A stretch of 64,000 nt of DNA from Rattus norvegicus (GCF_036323735.1 NC_086028.1:25899001-25963000), one strand, 5' to 3'; numbered from the stretch's first letter, positions 32,880 through 44,293 are shown. A program made the numbers and translations. The notes: a model not told the origin generated them from the letters alone.

Positions 32880-34136
32880 GGTAATATCCTCTTATTATTG
32901 AGTGCATACCATGTGTGTTCTTTTGTGCCTGGATTACCTCACTCTGGATGATATTTTCTGGTTCTATCCATTTGCCTATGAATTTCATGTAGTCATTGTT
33001 TTTAATAGCTGAGTAGGACTTTACTGTGCCACATTTTCTGTATCCATGCCTCTGTTGAAGGACATCTGCGTTTTTTCCCCAGCTCTGGCTATTATAAATA
33101 AGGCTGCTATGAACATAGTAGAGTATGTGTCCTTGTTATATGTTGGAGCATCTTTTGGGTATATGCCCAGGAGAGGTATAGCTGGTTTCTCAGGTAGTAC
33201 TATGTCGAATTTTCTGAGGAACTACCAGCCTGATTTCCAGAATGCTTGTCCCAGCTTGCAATTCCACCAACAATGGAGGAGTGTTTCTCTTTCTCCACAA
33301 CCTCGCCAGCATCTGTTGTCACTTGAATTTTTGATCTTAGTCATTCTGACTGGTGTGAGGTAGAATTTCAAGGTTGTTTTGATTTGTATTTCCCTGATGA
33401 CTAAGGATATTGAACATTTCTTTAGGTTCTTCTCAGCTATTTGGTATTCCTCAGTTGAGAATTCTTTGGTTAACTCTGTACTCCATTTTTTTTAAATTCC
33501 CCATTTTCTGTTATTATGTCTCTCTTTTCATGTCTGATTTTGTTATTTTAGATACACTCTCTATGCTCTCTGGTTAGTCTGGTTAAGGGTTTATCTATCT
33601 TGTTGATATTCTCAGAGAAACAGCTCCTTGTTTTGTTGATTCTTTGTATAGTTATTTTTGTTTCTACTTGGTTGATTTCAGCTCTGAGTTTGATTAATCC
33701 CTGCCTTCTACTCCTCTTGGGTGAATTTGCTTCTTTTTGTTCTAGAGCTTTCAGGTGTGCTGTCAAGCCGTTAGTGTACGTTTTCTCCAATTTCGTTTTG
33801 GAGGCACTCAGAGCTGTGAGATTTCATCTTAGCACTGCTTTCATTATATCCCATAAGTTTGGGTATGTTGCACCCTCATGTTCATTAAATTCTAAAATGT
33901 CTTTAATTAATTTCCTTATTTCTTCCTTTTCCAAGTTGTCATTGAGTAGAGCATCGTTCAGCTACCATGTGTATACGGACTTTCTGTTGTTTTTGTTGTC
34001 ATTGAAGACCAGCCTTAGTCCATGGTGATCTGATGGGATGCATGGGATTATTTCAATCTCCTTGTATCTATTGGGGACTGTTTTGTGACCAATTATATGG
34101 TCAGTTTTTGAGACAGTACTGTGATGTGCTGAGAAG

Positions 34137-34189
<53 letters not shown>

Positions 34190-34690
34190 ACTTTTTTTTA
34201 GGATGAAATGTTCTATAGACGTCTGTTAAATCCATTTGCTTCATAACTTCTGTTAGTTTCACTGTGTCTGTGTTTAATTTCTGTTTCCATGATCTGTCCA
34301 TTGATGAGAGTGGGGTGTTGAAGTGTCCCACTATCATTGGGTAAGGTGCAATGTGTGCTTTGAGCTTTGATAAGGTTTCTTTTATGAATGTGCATATCCT
34401 TTCATTTGGAGCATAGATATTCAGAATTGAGAGTTCATCTTGGTAGATTTTTCATTTGATGAATATGAAGTATCCTTCCTTATCTTTTTTTTGATAACTT
34501 TTGGCTGAAGGCAATTGTATTTGATATTAGAATGGCTACTCCACCTAGTTTCTTGGGACCAATTCTTTGAAAAAAATTTCCCAGTCTTTTACTCTTAGGC
34601 AGTGGCTGTCTTTGTAACTGGGATATGTTTCCTTTATGTAGTAAAATGCTGGGTCCTGTTTACAGATCCAGTCTGTTAGTCTATGTCTTT
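32880..34690 (-). pseudogene. Broken L1 ORF2, reverse transcriptase deleted
   Basis: Fragments of the endonuclease (VGHFNTPLSSMDRSWKQKLN, with the aspartate of the GDFN motif replaced by histidine) and of the region around residues 300-390 of the intact ORF2p are readable. The text then jumps at about 33490-33500 to the equivalent of residue about 1070 and on to the C-terminus. The FADD catalytic motif and the rest of the polymerase are absent. Compared with the intact copy about 2 kb is missing. Confidence 0.85.
34141..34190. repeat. (TA)n microsatellite inside dead L1 ORF2
   Basis: About 20 TA units followed by CACACATACAC interrupt the endonuclease region where the intact copy reads GYTFFSAP. 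It grew from a TATACCT seed after or while the element died. Confidence 0.93.
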
Positions 34691-34765
34691 TTATTGAGTC
34701 CATTGATGTAGGAGATATTAAAGAAAAGTGATTGTTTCCTCTTATTTTTGTTGCTAGATTTGGAA

Positions 34766-35878
34766 TTATGTTTGTGTGGCTATCTTCTTTTGGGTTTCTT
34801 GTAAGAGGATTACTTTCTTGCTTTTTCTATGGTCCAGTTTCCCTCCTTGTATTGGGAGTTTTCCATCTATTATCCTTGGTAGGGATGGATTTGTGGAAAG
34901 ATATTGCTTAAATTTGGTTTTGTCATGGAGTATCTTGGTCTCTTTATCTATGTTAATTGAAAGTTTTGCTGGATATAGTAGTCCAGGCTGGCATTTGTGT
35001 TCTCTTTGGGTCTGTATTACATTTGCCCAGGATCTTCTAGCTTTCATAGTCTCTGTTGGGAAGTCTGGTGTAATTCTCTGATAGGTCTGCCTTTGTATTT
35101 TACTTGACCTTTTCCCCTTACTGCTTTTAATCCTTCTTTTGTGTATTTTGTGGTTTGACTATTAAGTGACAGGAGGACTTTCTTGTCTGGTCCAGTCCTT
35201 GGAGTTCTATAGGCTTCTCGTATGTTCATGTGTATCTTTCTTTTGGTGAGGGAAGTTTTCTTCAGTAATTTTGTTGAAGATATTTACTGACCTTTTAAGT
35301 TAGAAATCTTTCCTCTCTCTGTACCCACAATCCTTAGTCTTGGTCTTCTCATTCTGGATTTCTTGGATGTTTTGGGTTAGGAACTTTTTGAATTTTGCAT
35401 TTTCTTTGACTGTTGTGGTAATGTTTTCTATGGTATCTTCTACCTCTGAGATTCTCTGTTCAGTCTCTTATTTCGTTGGTGAAGCTTGCATCTGTGACTC
35501 CTGATCTCTTTCCTCGGTTTTCTAACTCCAGGGTTATCTCTTTTTGTGATTTCTTTATTGTTTCTATTCTATTTTAAGATCCTGGATGGTTTTGTTCAAT
35601 TCCTTCACCTATTTGGTTGTGTTTTCTTGTTATTCTGAAAGGGATTTTTGTGCTTCCTCTTTAAGGGCTTCTACTTGTTTACTTGTGCTCTCCAGTATTT
35701 CTTTAAGGGAGTTGTTTATATCCCTAAAGTCCTCTATCATGAGATATGATTTTAAATCCAAATCTTGCTTCTTCAGTGTGTTGGGGTATCTAGGACTTAC
35801 TGTGGTGGGAGACCTGAGTTCTGATGAAGCCAAGTAGACTTGGTTTCTGTTGCTTTGGTTCTTGAGCTTGCCTCTCAC
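34766..35878 (-). pseudogene. Broken L1 ORF1 of the second L1
   Basis: The start MRGKLKNQSNRNQVYLASSE (from 35878) aligns with the N-terminus of the intact ORF1p. The coiled coil follows (SKQVEALKEEAQKSL). The RRM and C-terminal parts are interrupted; the last 93 codons (MKARRSWANVIQTQREHKCQ onward, from 35047) are open. Frameshifts lie between, so no functional ORF1p can be made. Confidence 0.85.
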
Positions 35879-35949
35879 TATCTGGATATCTCTGGTGTTA
35901 GTTGGCCTTGCTGTCTCTCACTGGAGCTTGTCCCTCCTTTGATTCTGTG

Positions 35950-36292
35950 ATCTTATGAGGGAGAGTGCTACTGGCAGACCAGCTCTGCAAGTAGGTTTCA
36001 TGTCAGAGGTTTGTGGAACAGCCCTAGTTTTGGGCACATATAGAGACTGGAAGAGTCCTGTCTCAGGCTGCCCTGTGGCTCCTGAGCCCTGTGCCTTCCT
36101 GGTGGGTCTCTCTTTAGACAGTTAATAGCGAGAAAGTGGGGTCCTAATGTGGGCTTAGGAGGGAGAGTGGTCCTGTCAGGCCAACTCTCTGCAGGCACAT
36201 TTTATTTCAGAGGGCTATGGGACAGTCCCAGCTCTGGGCACAGATGGAGACAGGAAGGGTCCTGTCCTAGGTCACTCTGTGGCTCCTGTGTA
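35950..36292 (-). repeat. L1 5' monomers, about 1.7 copies of a 202-bp unit
   Basis: GGGAGAGTG (35959 and 36161), then CAGAGG, GGGACAGTCCCAGCTCTGGGCAC-like text, RGARRGGTCCTGTC and CTGTGGCTCCTG recur 202 bases apart. Mouse L1 5' ends are built from such roughly 200-bp promoter monomers. The intact rat copy at 15339 lacks them. Confidence 0.75.
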
Positions 36293-36298
36293 GGGCCC

Positions 36299-36510
36299 TT
36301 TTTCTAAAGTACATGGTGTCTTCAGCAATAGGGACTTTTTCAGTCTTTGGTATGCATCCAAGGGCAAACAGCAATAGGCAGTGTATTTTGGGAGTTTTTT
36401 AAATAGCCTATGCAAACAACTCAAAGGAAGGCTTCTCGTGTCTGGTACTGGAGATTTTGTTAGGGGATATTGGGCTGTGGAGGAGACCAACATCATCCCA
36501 GGTGAAAAAA
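36299..36510 (-). mobile_element. Old rodent L1 3' UTR, right part
   Basis: This continues the repeat interrupted at 32115. It shares the TGTCTTCAGCAATRGGG motif with 2983-3002. Confidence 0.45.
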
Positions 36511-36806
36511 GTTCATTAAAATTTCAAATGCATATTTAGACACTGAATTATGTGCATTATTGGTTTTTAGGTAGCCATTTAACGGTATAATTCCCTGTGA
36601 CTTTTTTCAGCCATTCTCATTGTTATTTTACCTGCCTCCTTCCTTCTCCTGTGTTTCTCCTTTCCTAAGGATGTCCCTCCATTCTTTTTTCCCATCTCAG
36701 ACAAATTGTATCTTTCTATTCCAATTTGCCTCCTCTCACCTTCTGTATTAAATACCCCCATTTTTCTCTAAGGAGGCTCTGTCTTCCAACTAAACTACTG
36801 TCTCTT

Positions 36807-36904
36807 TTTTTTCTATTCTTTTTTTTTTTTTGAGTTGGGGACTGAACCCAGGGCCTTGTGCTTGCTAGGCAAGTGCTCTACCACTGAGCCAAATCCCCAA
36901 CCCC
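36807..36904 (-). mobile_element. ID SINE
   Basis: The plus strand reads T-rich tail, GGGGACTGAACCCAGGGCC, TTGCTAGGCAAGTGCTC and CTGAGCCAAATCCCCAACCCC, a complete ID element on minus. Flanking duplications are AACTACTGTCTCTT (36793-36806) and AACTACCGTCTCTT (36905-36918), one mismatch. Confidence 0.96.
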
Positions 36905-36969
36905 AACTACCGTCTCTTGAACACCTACTATGTGTGGAGTCCTATGCTTCATAAAGAGAATACTTTTTT

Positions 36970-37060
36970 TTTTACTTTTCTATTTTTCGGAGCTGGGGAC
37001 CGAACCCAGGGCCTTGCGCTTGCTAGGCAAGCGCTCTACCACTGAGTTAAATCCCCAACA
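36970..37060 (-). mobile_element. ID SINE
   Basis: This is a second minus-strand ID copy 65 bp from the first: GGGGACCGAACCCAGGGCC, TTGCTAGGCAAGCGCTC, CTGAGTTAAATCCCCAAC. A perfect duplication GAGAATACTTTTTT lies at 36956-36969 and 37063-37076, so it inserted independently of its neighbour. Confidence 0.96.
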
Positions 37061-37076
37061 CTGAGAATACTTTTTT

Positions 37077-38715
37077 CTTGAAATAGGTCTATAAGTTGGG
37101 ACTTTCTTTGCAAACGGAAAAGCAAGTTTAAAGAGGTAAGTTAGACATTCCAAGTTGGAAGTGGTGGAGAGTTTTAAAACACAGACACCTGCCCATGAAA
37201 CATCAATCTTCTGCAAGAGCCATTATTATTTTTTCTTTCTATTATTTCCACTGTATTAATTAATATTTGTGGAAGTTGGCTGTCTTTATTTTTTATTTTT
37301 GGTCTGGTTTCTATTTCTTCAGTGTATGAATGACATTTTTTTTCTCCACACACTGCAATTGTGACAGGGTGCATATTGATGTGTCCCTGAGTTTCCTACT
37401 GAGAACAGAGGTGTTTAATCCAATTAGGAAATAACAGTGAGGTAACTGGCATAAGTGTATATGGTATGTCCTTTTCACTGAATCTGCAGGCTTGGAAGAC
37501 TACTTATTCATTGCCTTTGTCTCTATGCAATGAGAATAAACCAGGACAACAGAGACTAGGGAAGAAGCATGAGCTATAATGACATTGAACCGCAGTCAGA
37601 TGTTCTGATTCGATTTCACCCCTTCAGAATTCAGGCAGAGAAAAACTATATATATTCTTGTTGCTTACACTATCTTTAAGAGGCTTTCTGATATTGGTGA
37701 ACAAACATTAGAGAATTACTGACCCATCCAAAAAGCACTCGATTAGTTCCTAGAGACTTGTCCCTCATACCTCACTGCACCTTAAACTGATTGAAAGTTG
37801 CATGCTTGATACAAACGATTGGCCCAGACTCCTAACCTACTGTTCCAGCAAGGGAAAGGAAACAATGACTCTACACTCAGGTCTCTAAAATCATGCTGAC
37901 TGCATAGAGGTCCCAAGTCATCTTCTTACACATCTGTGAAGAGAAGACTATGGGTGAGGAGAGGTGATCAAGGTGAAGATGACAAGCCCTTCCTAAGGTT
38001 GCATTTAATTTGATGTGCTGAAAGCTGTTCTCAATGCTGAATATTCATGTTTAGCAAGGTGTCCCAGAGGCTTCCCAACAGTGTCATCTGCTACAACTCA
38101 GCAGTGAGGGGAAAAGTAGTTCCTGCTGATTATGTACCAGGAGTGATGAAGGGGATCAGCGAATCTTCCTTAACCATTTACTCCCAATGCAGATTGTCAG
38201 AAGAACAACAGCAGGGCTGCTACTTATTCCTGCTAAACTTGTGTTTAAGCAAGGATATTGGAAGGGCAAACAGGCATAAGTAACTCTCTTTTAATAAACA
38301 CTGATTAAACTCAGTAGGAAGCGCATACATTATTTGAAACTTTGTAACTCTTTGGCTCAGTTTAAATTGCCATAAATTACATCTGCACGAGCTGGTTGGA
38401 CACCTCTCCACAACAAGTAGGATCAAATAGCGTGGGTGGGATTTTAACAGGGTTAAAAGTAAGTTGAAGCTCAAATCAATCTTCATTCATGGAGGTTGAA
38501 AAATCCTCCAGAGTCAGAGGCAAAACCTTACCGTGATTCCATATCCAGCAGGCATGTTTTAGTTATTATGCTCAGGGAAAATTTTCTAGTAAACACACTT
38601 CCTAGGGGTTCATCTTGGGGAAACTAGAGTATCAGGAGAGAGTGAATTTTAGATGTAATAGGAAAATAGCAGCAGGCCTCTGTTTTACTCCCATGCAATT
38701 GAGAATAAGGAGTCA
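37077..38715. other. Unassigned spacer
   Basis: No repeat was recognised. The 78-codon plus ORF (38047-38283) and 88-codon minus ORF (38220-38486) have no recognisable domains. This is one of the longer stretches without an identifiable element. Confidence 0.45.
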
Positions 38716-39108
38716 CTCACACTTTTGCCTATTGATGCGATAAAGGACCATGACCAAAAGCAAACTGGGGAGGAAAGGGTTTCTCTTAGCTTATGGGTTC
38801 TAGTCCACCATCAAGAGAAGCCAAGGCAGGAACTTAAGGCAGGACTTGGAAGCAGAAGCCAATGTGGAGTTGTAGCTTACTGGCTTGCTCCTTTCGGTCT
38901 GATCAACTATCTTAGATCGCTCAGGCCCACCTAACAAATGGTACTGTTCCCAGTGTGCTAGCTCTCCCTAGACTAATTAGACATTAAGAAAACACTTCAA
39001 GCACATGACCACAGGCCTAGTCCGAGCAATTCTGTAGTTGAGCACCTCTCTTTCCAGGTGACTCTAAGTTTGTGTTATGCTGACAGCTGACGCTAACTGA
39101 TACAAGGA
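38716..39108 (+). mobile_element. Old LTR- or hAT-like rodent repeat
   Basis: Contains GACCATGACCAAAAGCAA, GGGGAGGAAAGGGTTTCT, AGCTTACTGGCTTGCTCC and, at the right, GCTGACGCTAACTGATACA. I recognise a common rodent repeat but cannot decide between a MaLR (MT-type) LTR and a URR1-type DNA transposon. The element at 57530-57786 matches its right half. Confidence 0.55.
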
Positions 39109-40700
39109 TGGTAGAGTAACTAGAGGTATTTAAAGAAGGAGTCATGAAAAGTGAAACACACATAGCTAACAAAGTATGTCATGTAATGGATATTCTTCTG
39201 CCAGTGTCATTAACACAATCCCAGGCTGTTCTCTGAGAACTCCACTCTCAAGACTTCTGTATCTTTTCTAGAGGAAAGAGAGTGAAAAGGTATACCCCCA
39301 ACTCTTGGTTTCTCATATCAGTTTTGTATTATAGTCTTTAATAGATGGCAATGATTTTTAAAGTACCTGTGAAGCTGCTTGCTTTCATCCTCCAGGTTTC
39401 TGTTATTTCTTTATTCAAATGTAAACTTTTTGATAGTGGTCCCATTGAGAACGTATCTCAAGATAGTCAACTAGATTTTCCTAAAAACTTTTCTTCGAAA
39501 ATTCACAGTTTATTAACCTACATATGAATTGAGTGTATTGATTATCTCAGCAAAGGTGGAAACGAAATCGAAAGAAACCAATACTACCTGACGTTTGATA
39601 AACACAGAACCTGGCTGCTGGGCCCATAATTGTCCAGACTCAAAGGGTACTTGAGTTTTGTGGTTTAGTTAAAAATGTGTACTTGTTCTCTGCCTCTGTT
39701 TTCTGGCTCTCTAAATCTCTCAAAATATCCAAACCGATGTTCTTTTTTTAATTATGTAATTACCTGTGGCCAAGAGTTTCTACACAGCCTCAGCACGGAT
39801 GCTGGCAACAAAAGGGATGAAGGTATGATGAGAGGCTTAAATGCTTTGTCCAATTGTTCAAGCTTCAAGAAAGTAGGGGCTATGAAGATTGAGTTGATCA
39901 TCTCAATTCGTCAATTATCTAAATCAGTCCAGTCTGTGCATGAAGTTTCTGAGCATGCAGACAAGTAACTGCAAAACACACTTAGCAAGCGTCCATGGAT
40001 GATCCTACAGAGTGCTGGGTGAAATTGAGCATTGGGGGCAACGCAAAGGCGGCATTGGGTTTGAGGAGAGATGATGTTAAAATGGGAATATCAGCAGAAC
40101 ATAGTGGTGTGAAAAGGGAAAGTTTAGTTTAAATGGTCAGTGAATAAGGGCACGGCAGAAGAGGGGGAGAACAGATAACTCACATGGAGTGTTTTTTAAA
40201 AGCCTTATGGAAACCTATGGTTTACATCTTTACTAAATCTATTCTATACCCTCCCTCAGCACAGTATATGTTATGAAAAGTGGATTCTTTGCTGTGTATT
40301 TATCTTCAGAATAGTCTATTTAATATGAACTATCGTTTCTGGAATAGTTGCCATGTACAGCATGGAAATGTTATAGGTAGAATGTCTCTTCTATCCAAAC
40401 AGTGAGAGAGAAAAACTATTAAAAACCCATGTGCCAGAGAGCACACATATTTATGCCGGGCACTTCCGGCATTTAGCGGAGGCAGGGAGTGCAAGATTGG
40501 GACTCCTGCTAAAAACCCCTCCTAAGTCTTGTTTTTAATCAAATCTTCTTCCCGTATCCTCACAAGGGAACCTGAGGAATGCAAGCCTGCTGTAGTGAAT
40601 GCTCGGTAGCTCAGGGGAGGATGTGAGTATTTAATCATACTCCCCCTTCTACCCCCTACCAGCTATTATGCTTATTAGGCTTTTTTGAAAATATTTTAAT
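39109..40700. other. Unassigned spacer
   Basis: No gene or repeat was recognised. The 97-codon ORF at 39675-39968 has no recognisable features. Confidence 0.45.
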
Positions 40701-40992
40701 GTTTTAAGGACAAAGCCTCACTATGTATTTCCAGAAGTCCTGGAACTCTGATGCCATTCTCTTCTTTTGTGTCATGCACAGCGTCAATTCTGCACCCCAT
40801 GAGCCACCTTTCACTGGAAAGAGGTTGGACAGGAGAAAAGAGGGTGTGTGCATCCAAATAGAATGTCCTCAGAATTAGCCAGATGCTTTATGCTTGTTTA
40901 TTTCTTTAAGATAGGGGGTTTCTCAGTGGTCCTGAATACCTAGGCTTCATCCTCTCAAGGAGCTGGGAATGTAGGTTTTTGCCACTACATTT
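40701..40992 (-). mobile_element. Two degenerate B1-like relics
   Basis: The block GACAAAGCCTCACTATGTAT with GTCCTGGAACTCTGATG (40709-40765) and the block TTAAGATAGGGGGTTTCTCAGTG with GAGCTGGGAATGTAGG (40907-40976) both read as reversed B1-type sequence. They are old and highly diverged. Confidence 0.55.
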
Positions 40993-41082
40993 TGTTGATT
41001 ACATGCTCCAAACTTTGCGTGTAGAATATTAGGCAATAAAGATAGCTACTTTATAATAATGGATTAGAGAATAGGTATGTAG

Positions 41083-41120
41083 GTGTGTGTATGTATATAT
41101 GTATATGTGTGTGTGTGTCA

Positions 41121-41162
<42 letters not shown>
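41083..41162. repeat. (GT)n/(CA)n inverted microsatellite
   Basis: GTATGTATATATGTATATGTGTGTGTGTGT runs straight into CACACACATACACACACA. The two halves are complementary and can fold on one strand. Confidence 0.95.
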
Positions 41163-41166
<4 letters not shown>

Positions 41167-41320
41167 CTTACAATTTTCCTGACTCATTTCTGTCCTTACT
41201 CTGAGTTCTGTCCCATAGGTAGAAATACCTGCGCATTTATATCTTTATATTTTATAATGGAAGTAATTGTATGCCAAACTAATTGTAGTGGGCTGTCCCT
41301 TATGACACATATTTTTTTAA

Positions 41321-41763
41321 ATATTTTTTTATTAACTTGAGTATTTCTTATATACATTTCGAGTGTTATTCCCTTTCCCGGTTTCCGGGCAAACATCCCC
41401 CTCCCCCCTCCCCTTCCTTATGGGTGTTCCCCTCCCACCCTCCCCCCATTGCCGCCCTCCCCCCAACAGTCTAGTTCACTGGGGGTTCAGTCTTAGCAGG
41501 ACCCAGGGCTTCCCCTTCCACTGGTGCTCTTACTAGGATATTCATTGCTACCTATGGGGTCAGAGTCCAGGGTCAGTCCATGTATAGTCTTTAGGTAGTG
41601 GCTTAGTCCCTGGAAGCTCTGGTTGCTTGGCATTGTTGTACTTTTGGGGTCTCGAGCCCCTTCAAGCTCTTTCAGTTCTTTCTCTGATTCCTTCAACAGG
41701 GGTCCTATTCTCAGTTCAGTGGTTTGTTGCTGGCATTCGCCTCTGTATTTGCTGTATTCTGGC
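41321..41763 (-). mobile_element. Young rat L1, 5'-truncated, 3' UTR only
   Basis: The reverse complement is nearly identical to the intact L1 3' UTR (about 21330-21770), including the ORF-like block ending GRGSPGSC. The left flank TGACACATATTTTTTT (41303) and right flank TGACACAAATATTTTT (41764) form an imperfect TSD. Closeness to the intact copy indicates a recent insertion. Confidence 0.94.
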
Positions 41764-41777
41764 TGACACAAATATTT

Positions 41778-43095
41778 TTAAACTGCTGAAGTACTCTTTC
41801 CAATACAAGGGACATGGTCAGGGTTAAGAAAATTCATTTCACTTTTTCACTCAGTCTTTAACTTTGCGCTTGTCTTGAGAAATGGAAGTGAGTTGCATTA
41901 TAATCGCTAAAAACAAGTGTTATTAATCTTCTCACGATGCCTTCCGTGAAAAGCAAAGAAAGCATTTCTTCAATAATGGAAGGCATATCAATGATTCATG
42001 GAGCTAGGACACTTGGGAAGTCCAGCTAGTCTTCCAGGACAACATCTCTCCTGATTGTCAGATGTTCGCCTTTTGTTTCAAGCTGAGCTTGGTTTTCTGA
42101 AGAAGCAGACCTTCAGCAAAGTCATCTGTGTATTAATGACTCAGGGAGCAATGCGCCAGAAATGTTAATTTTGCTGTTACGTAATGATCGTTCTTTTGTT
42201 CTGAGTTTAATTATATTTTATATTCATTTAACCATGGCAAGGGATAAACTAATAGATTTAAAGTCTAGATCCAATTTCTGAAAAGGTTTGGATATTTGAA
42301 ATATGTGACGTAATTCTGTCCACCAAAATGGTTTGTTCTTCAGTTAGGTAAACTGCCTGCCTGCTAATTTCTGAAGAGGAGCACAGTGGAGAGAATACAT
42401 TAAAAGCAAAATGAGCGATTCTCAATAGCTACTGGAAAGAAAGTAGCTTCACGCCTGGACTCAGCCATAATTCTGAGGCCAAATTAGAAAATTTAAAAAA
42501 TTTGCATGTCGAGTAGTCAGGCATGTCTTCGCATTTAGAGTTTCCATTCGTGAGCTACTGAGCATTAATTGTGCTTACTGAGAGCTAATAGTATTCTGCA
42601 TAAACTCTTTACAGAAAGATCAGCTTCAAGATTTAGAGGCTTGTGTGCTTTCCTTGTTCTATGATTTGTTCGCTCATTAAAGCGAGAATAGATTTCTGTT
42701 CCTCTCCCAGGCTTAGCAGCCTGTCCTGTTCAGCTTTCCTTACATTATTGATTTGCTTTGGATGTTGATCAACTCTAATGCTGAGCCAAGAACCTGGGCT
42801 TCAACATTCCAGGGTCACTGGCATGGAGTCTAAGTCAAGTGCAGTTAATCACCCCGTGGATTCCACCCAGAAGCACACTGTTTAGTACTTTATAAGTTTT
42901 GTCAGGCTTTTAAGGTATCTTGTGGATATCAAATTTACCATAATCCTGGGCCTCCAGTGAAATTTGATGGGAAAGTTGATAGGGCTACAGTTTCATTCTA
43001 CACGCTGATGTTTGGTATTATTCATCTTATGGCTAATACTTACAATAGCAATATTGGTATATCCTAATGAAGGGAAGCTTCTACCCTTCCCCATT
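41778..43095. other. Repeat-poor spacer
   Basis: About 1.3 kb without a SINE, L1, LTR or microsatellite that I can recognise. No credible ORF is present. Confidence 0.45.
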
Positions 43096-43099
43096 GATT

Positions 43100-43440
43100 G
43101 GTACCCTTCTTTTTCTAGACCTTTAAATCATTTTATTCTTTGTGATTTCATACATGGATACAATATATTTTGATCATATTTACCCTCCAGTCCTCTGTGA
43201 CTTCTCTAAGCCCCATCCCATCTCTGTTATTTACTTCTGGTTTGTTTGTTTTGTTTGAATAGTCCACTGAGTCCAGTTTGTGTTGTTCCTATACTCATGA
43301 CTGTGGGACCACCTACCAGAGGGTGGCGTCAACCTACCATAGGCTTTAGCCCTAAAGAAGGCTGACTCTCTCTTCCCTAGAAGTAATGACGGTCAGGAGC
43401 AATTAGCTAGGGTTGAGTGCTCATTGGTAGCCAAATTATT
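43100..43440 (-). mobile_element. Old rodent L1 3' UTR-like repeat
   Basis: The order ACAATATATTTTGATCATATT, CCACTGAGTCCAGTTTGTG, GTGGGACCACCTACCAGAGG, GGCTGACTCTC and AGGAGCAATTAGCTAGGGTTG fits an old rodent repeat that I associate with Lx-like L1 3' UTRs on the minus strand. The call is tentative. Confidence 0.4.
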
Positions 43441-44122
43441 GAAGAGAAATACTTCTATAAAACCATATCATCCATAAATTAGATCCAATAGAAATAATTT
43501 AATAGTTGTTCCATGAAATAGAGTAGTAACAAAGTATTAATTCTAGTGGCACGAAGTGTGTAGTTTTAGGCTTTTGGAGTCTGTTATGGGGGCTAACATT
43601 TCATACATTCACACATGGCATGACATCTATACATACTTATTGTATCTTCTCCACTTTGACCATGGGAAAAATACCTCCCTTGGGAAAAAAACTCTATTCT
43701 CCTGAGACCAGTGCTTCACCCCCCAGCGTTTGTTTTCCCATGAGTTTTCCCTCAGAATATCATTCTTGTGATTCTATCACTAACTTTTCTGTAAATAATT
43801 TTTGCCTGTATTAGTTTATGGCATTATATTATCCATTTTTTTACAATATTTTGGTCACATTCTATTTCTAACCTGCATTTTACTTCTAGAAATGGCTGTC
43901 TTGATCATCTGGAGCCAACTTCCTCTTATATTTTCATAACAATTTTCTTCCTGTCCTACTAAAATTGAGTTTGTGACTCATGAGCTTCTCCTTTGAATAA
44001 TGATAAGTTCCCAGTTTTTAGCTTATTTGACCCATCACAGATCATTCGACATAGATGCTTATGACCTATTTTTTGACTTAGCTTTGGTGACTCTACTCTT
44101 TATTAGTTTTTCAGCTAACTTT
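43441..44122. other. Unassigned AT-rich spacer
   Basis: No element was recognised. Confidence 0.5.
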
Positions 44123-44138
44123 CTGGGCAGTTTTTCTT

Positions 44139-44293
44139 TTTCTTTCTTTTTTTTCAGTCAGACAGGGATGGTTTATTGATCACACATCCTAATACTGGTC
44201 AGACCAGGGACATAGTTCAGACTGAGGGCTTATAAAGGAAAAAAACTCCACAAAGACCACAATGAACTCGTTACTCACGTGTAGGAAGTGCTG
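44139..44293 (-). pseudogene. Short 5'-truncated mRNA retrocopy, parent unknown
   Basis: A 155-bp insertion lies between CTGGGCAGTTTTTCTT (44123-44138) and CTGGGAAGTTTTTCTT (44294-44309), a 16-bp TSD with one mismatch. On minus it ends ATCAATAAACC, then about 15 bases, then an A-rich tail. That is a canonical AATAAA signal at the correct distance from the tail. It is not a known SINE. It is best explained as the last part of a cellular mRNA 3' UTR copied by L1. Confidence 0.75.

Larger units (their letters stand above)
32128..36292 (-). mobile_element. Second long L1, dead, with monomers and internal ORF2 deletion
   Basis: Read on the minus strand this has L1 order: two 5' monomers (36292-35950), ORF1 from about 35878, spacer, ORF2 endonuclease (about 34690-33550), ORF2 C-terminus (33490-32880) and 3' UTR (32870-32150). 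Many stops and frameshifts break both ORFs. The reverse transcriptase is missing (see the junction). GGGCCCATTT at 32116-32125 and GGGCCCTTTT at 36293-36302 may be the TSD, placing the L1 inside an older repeat. Only fragments of the ORFs remain open. Confidence 0.9.
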
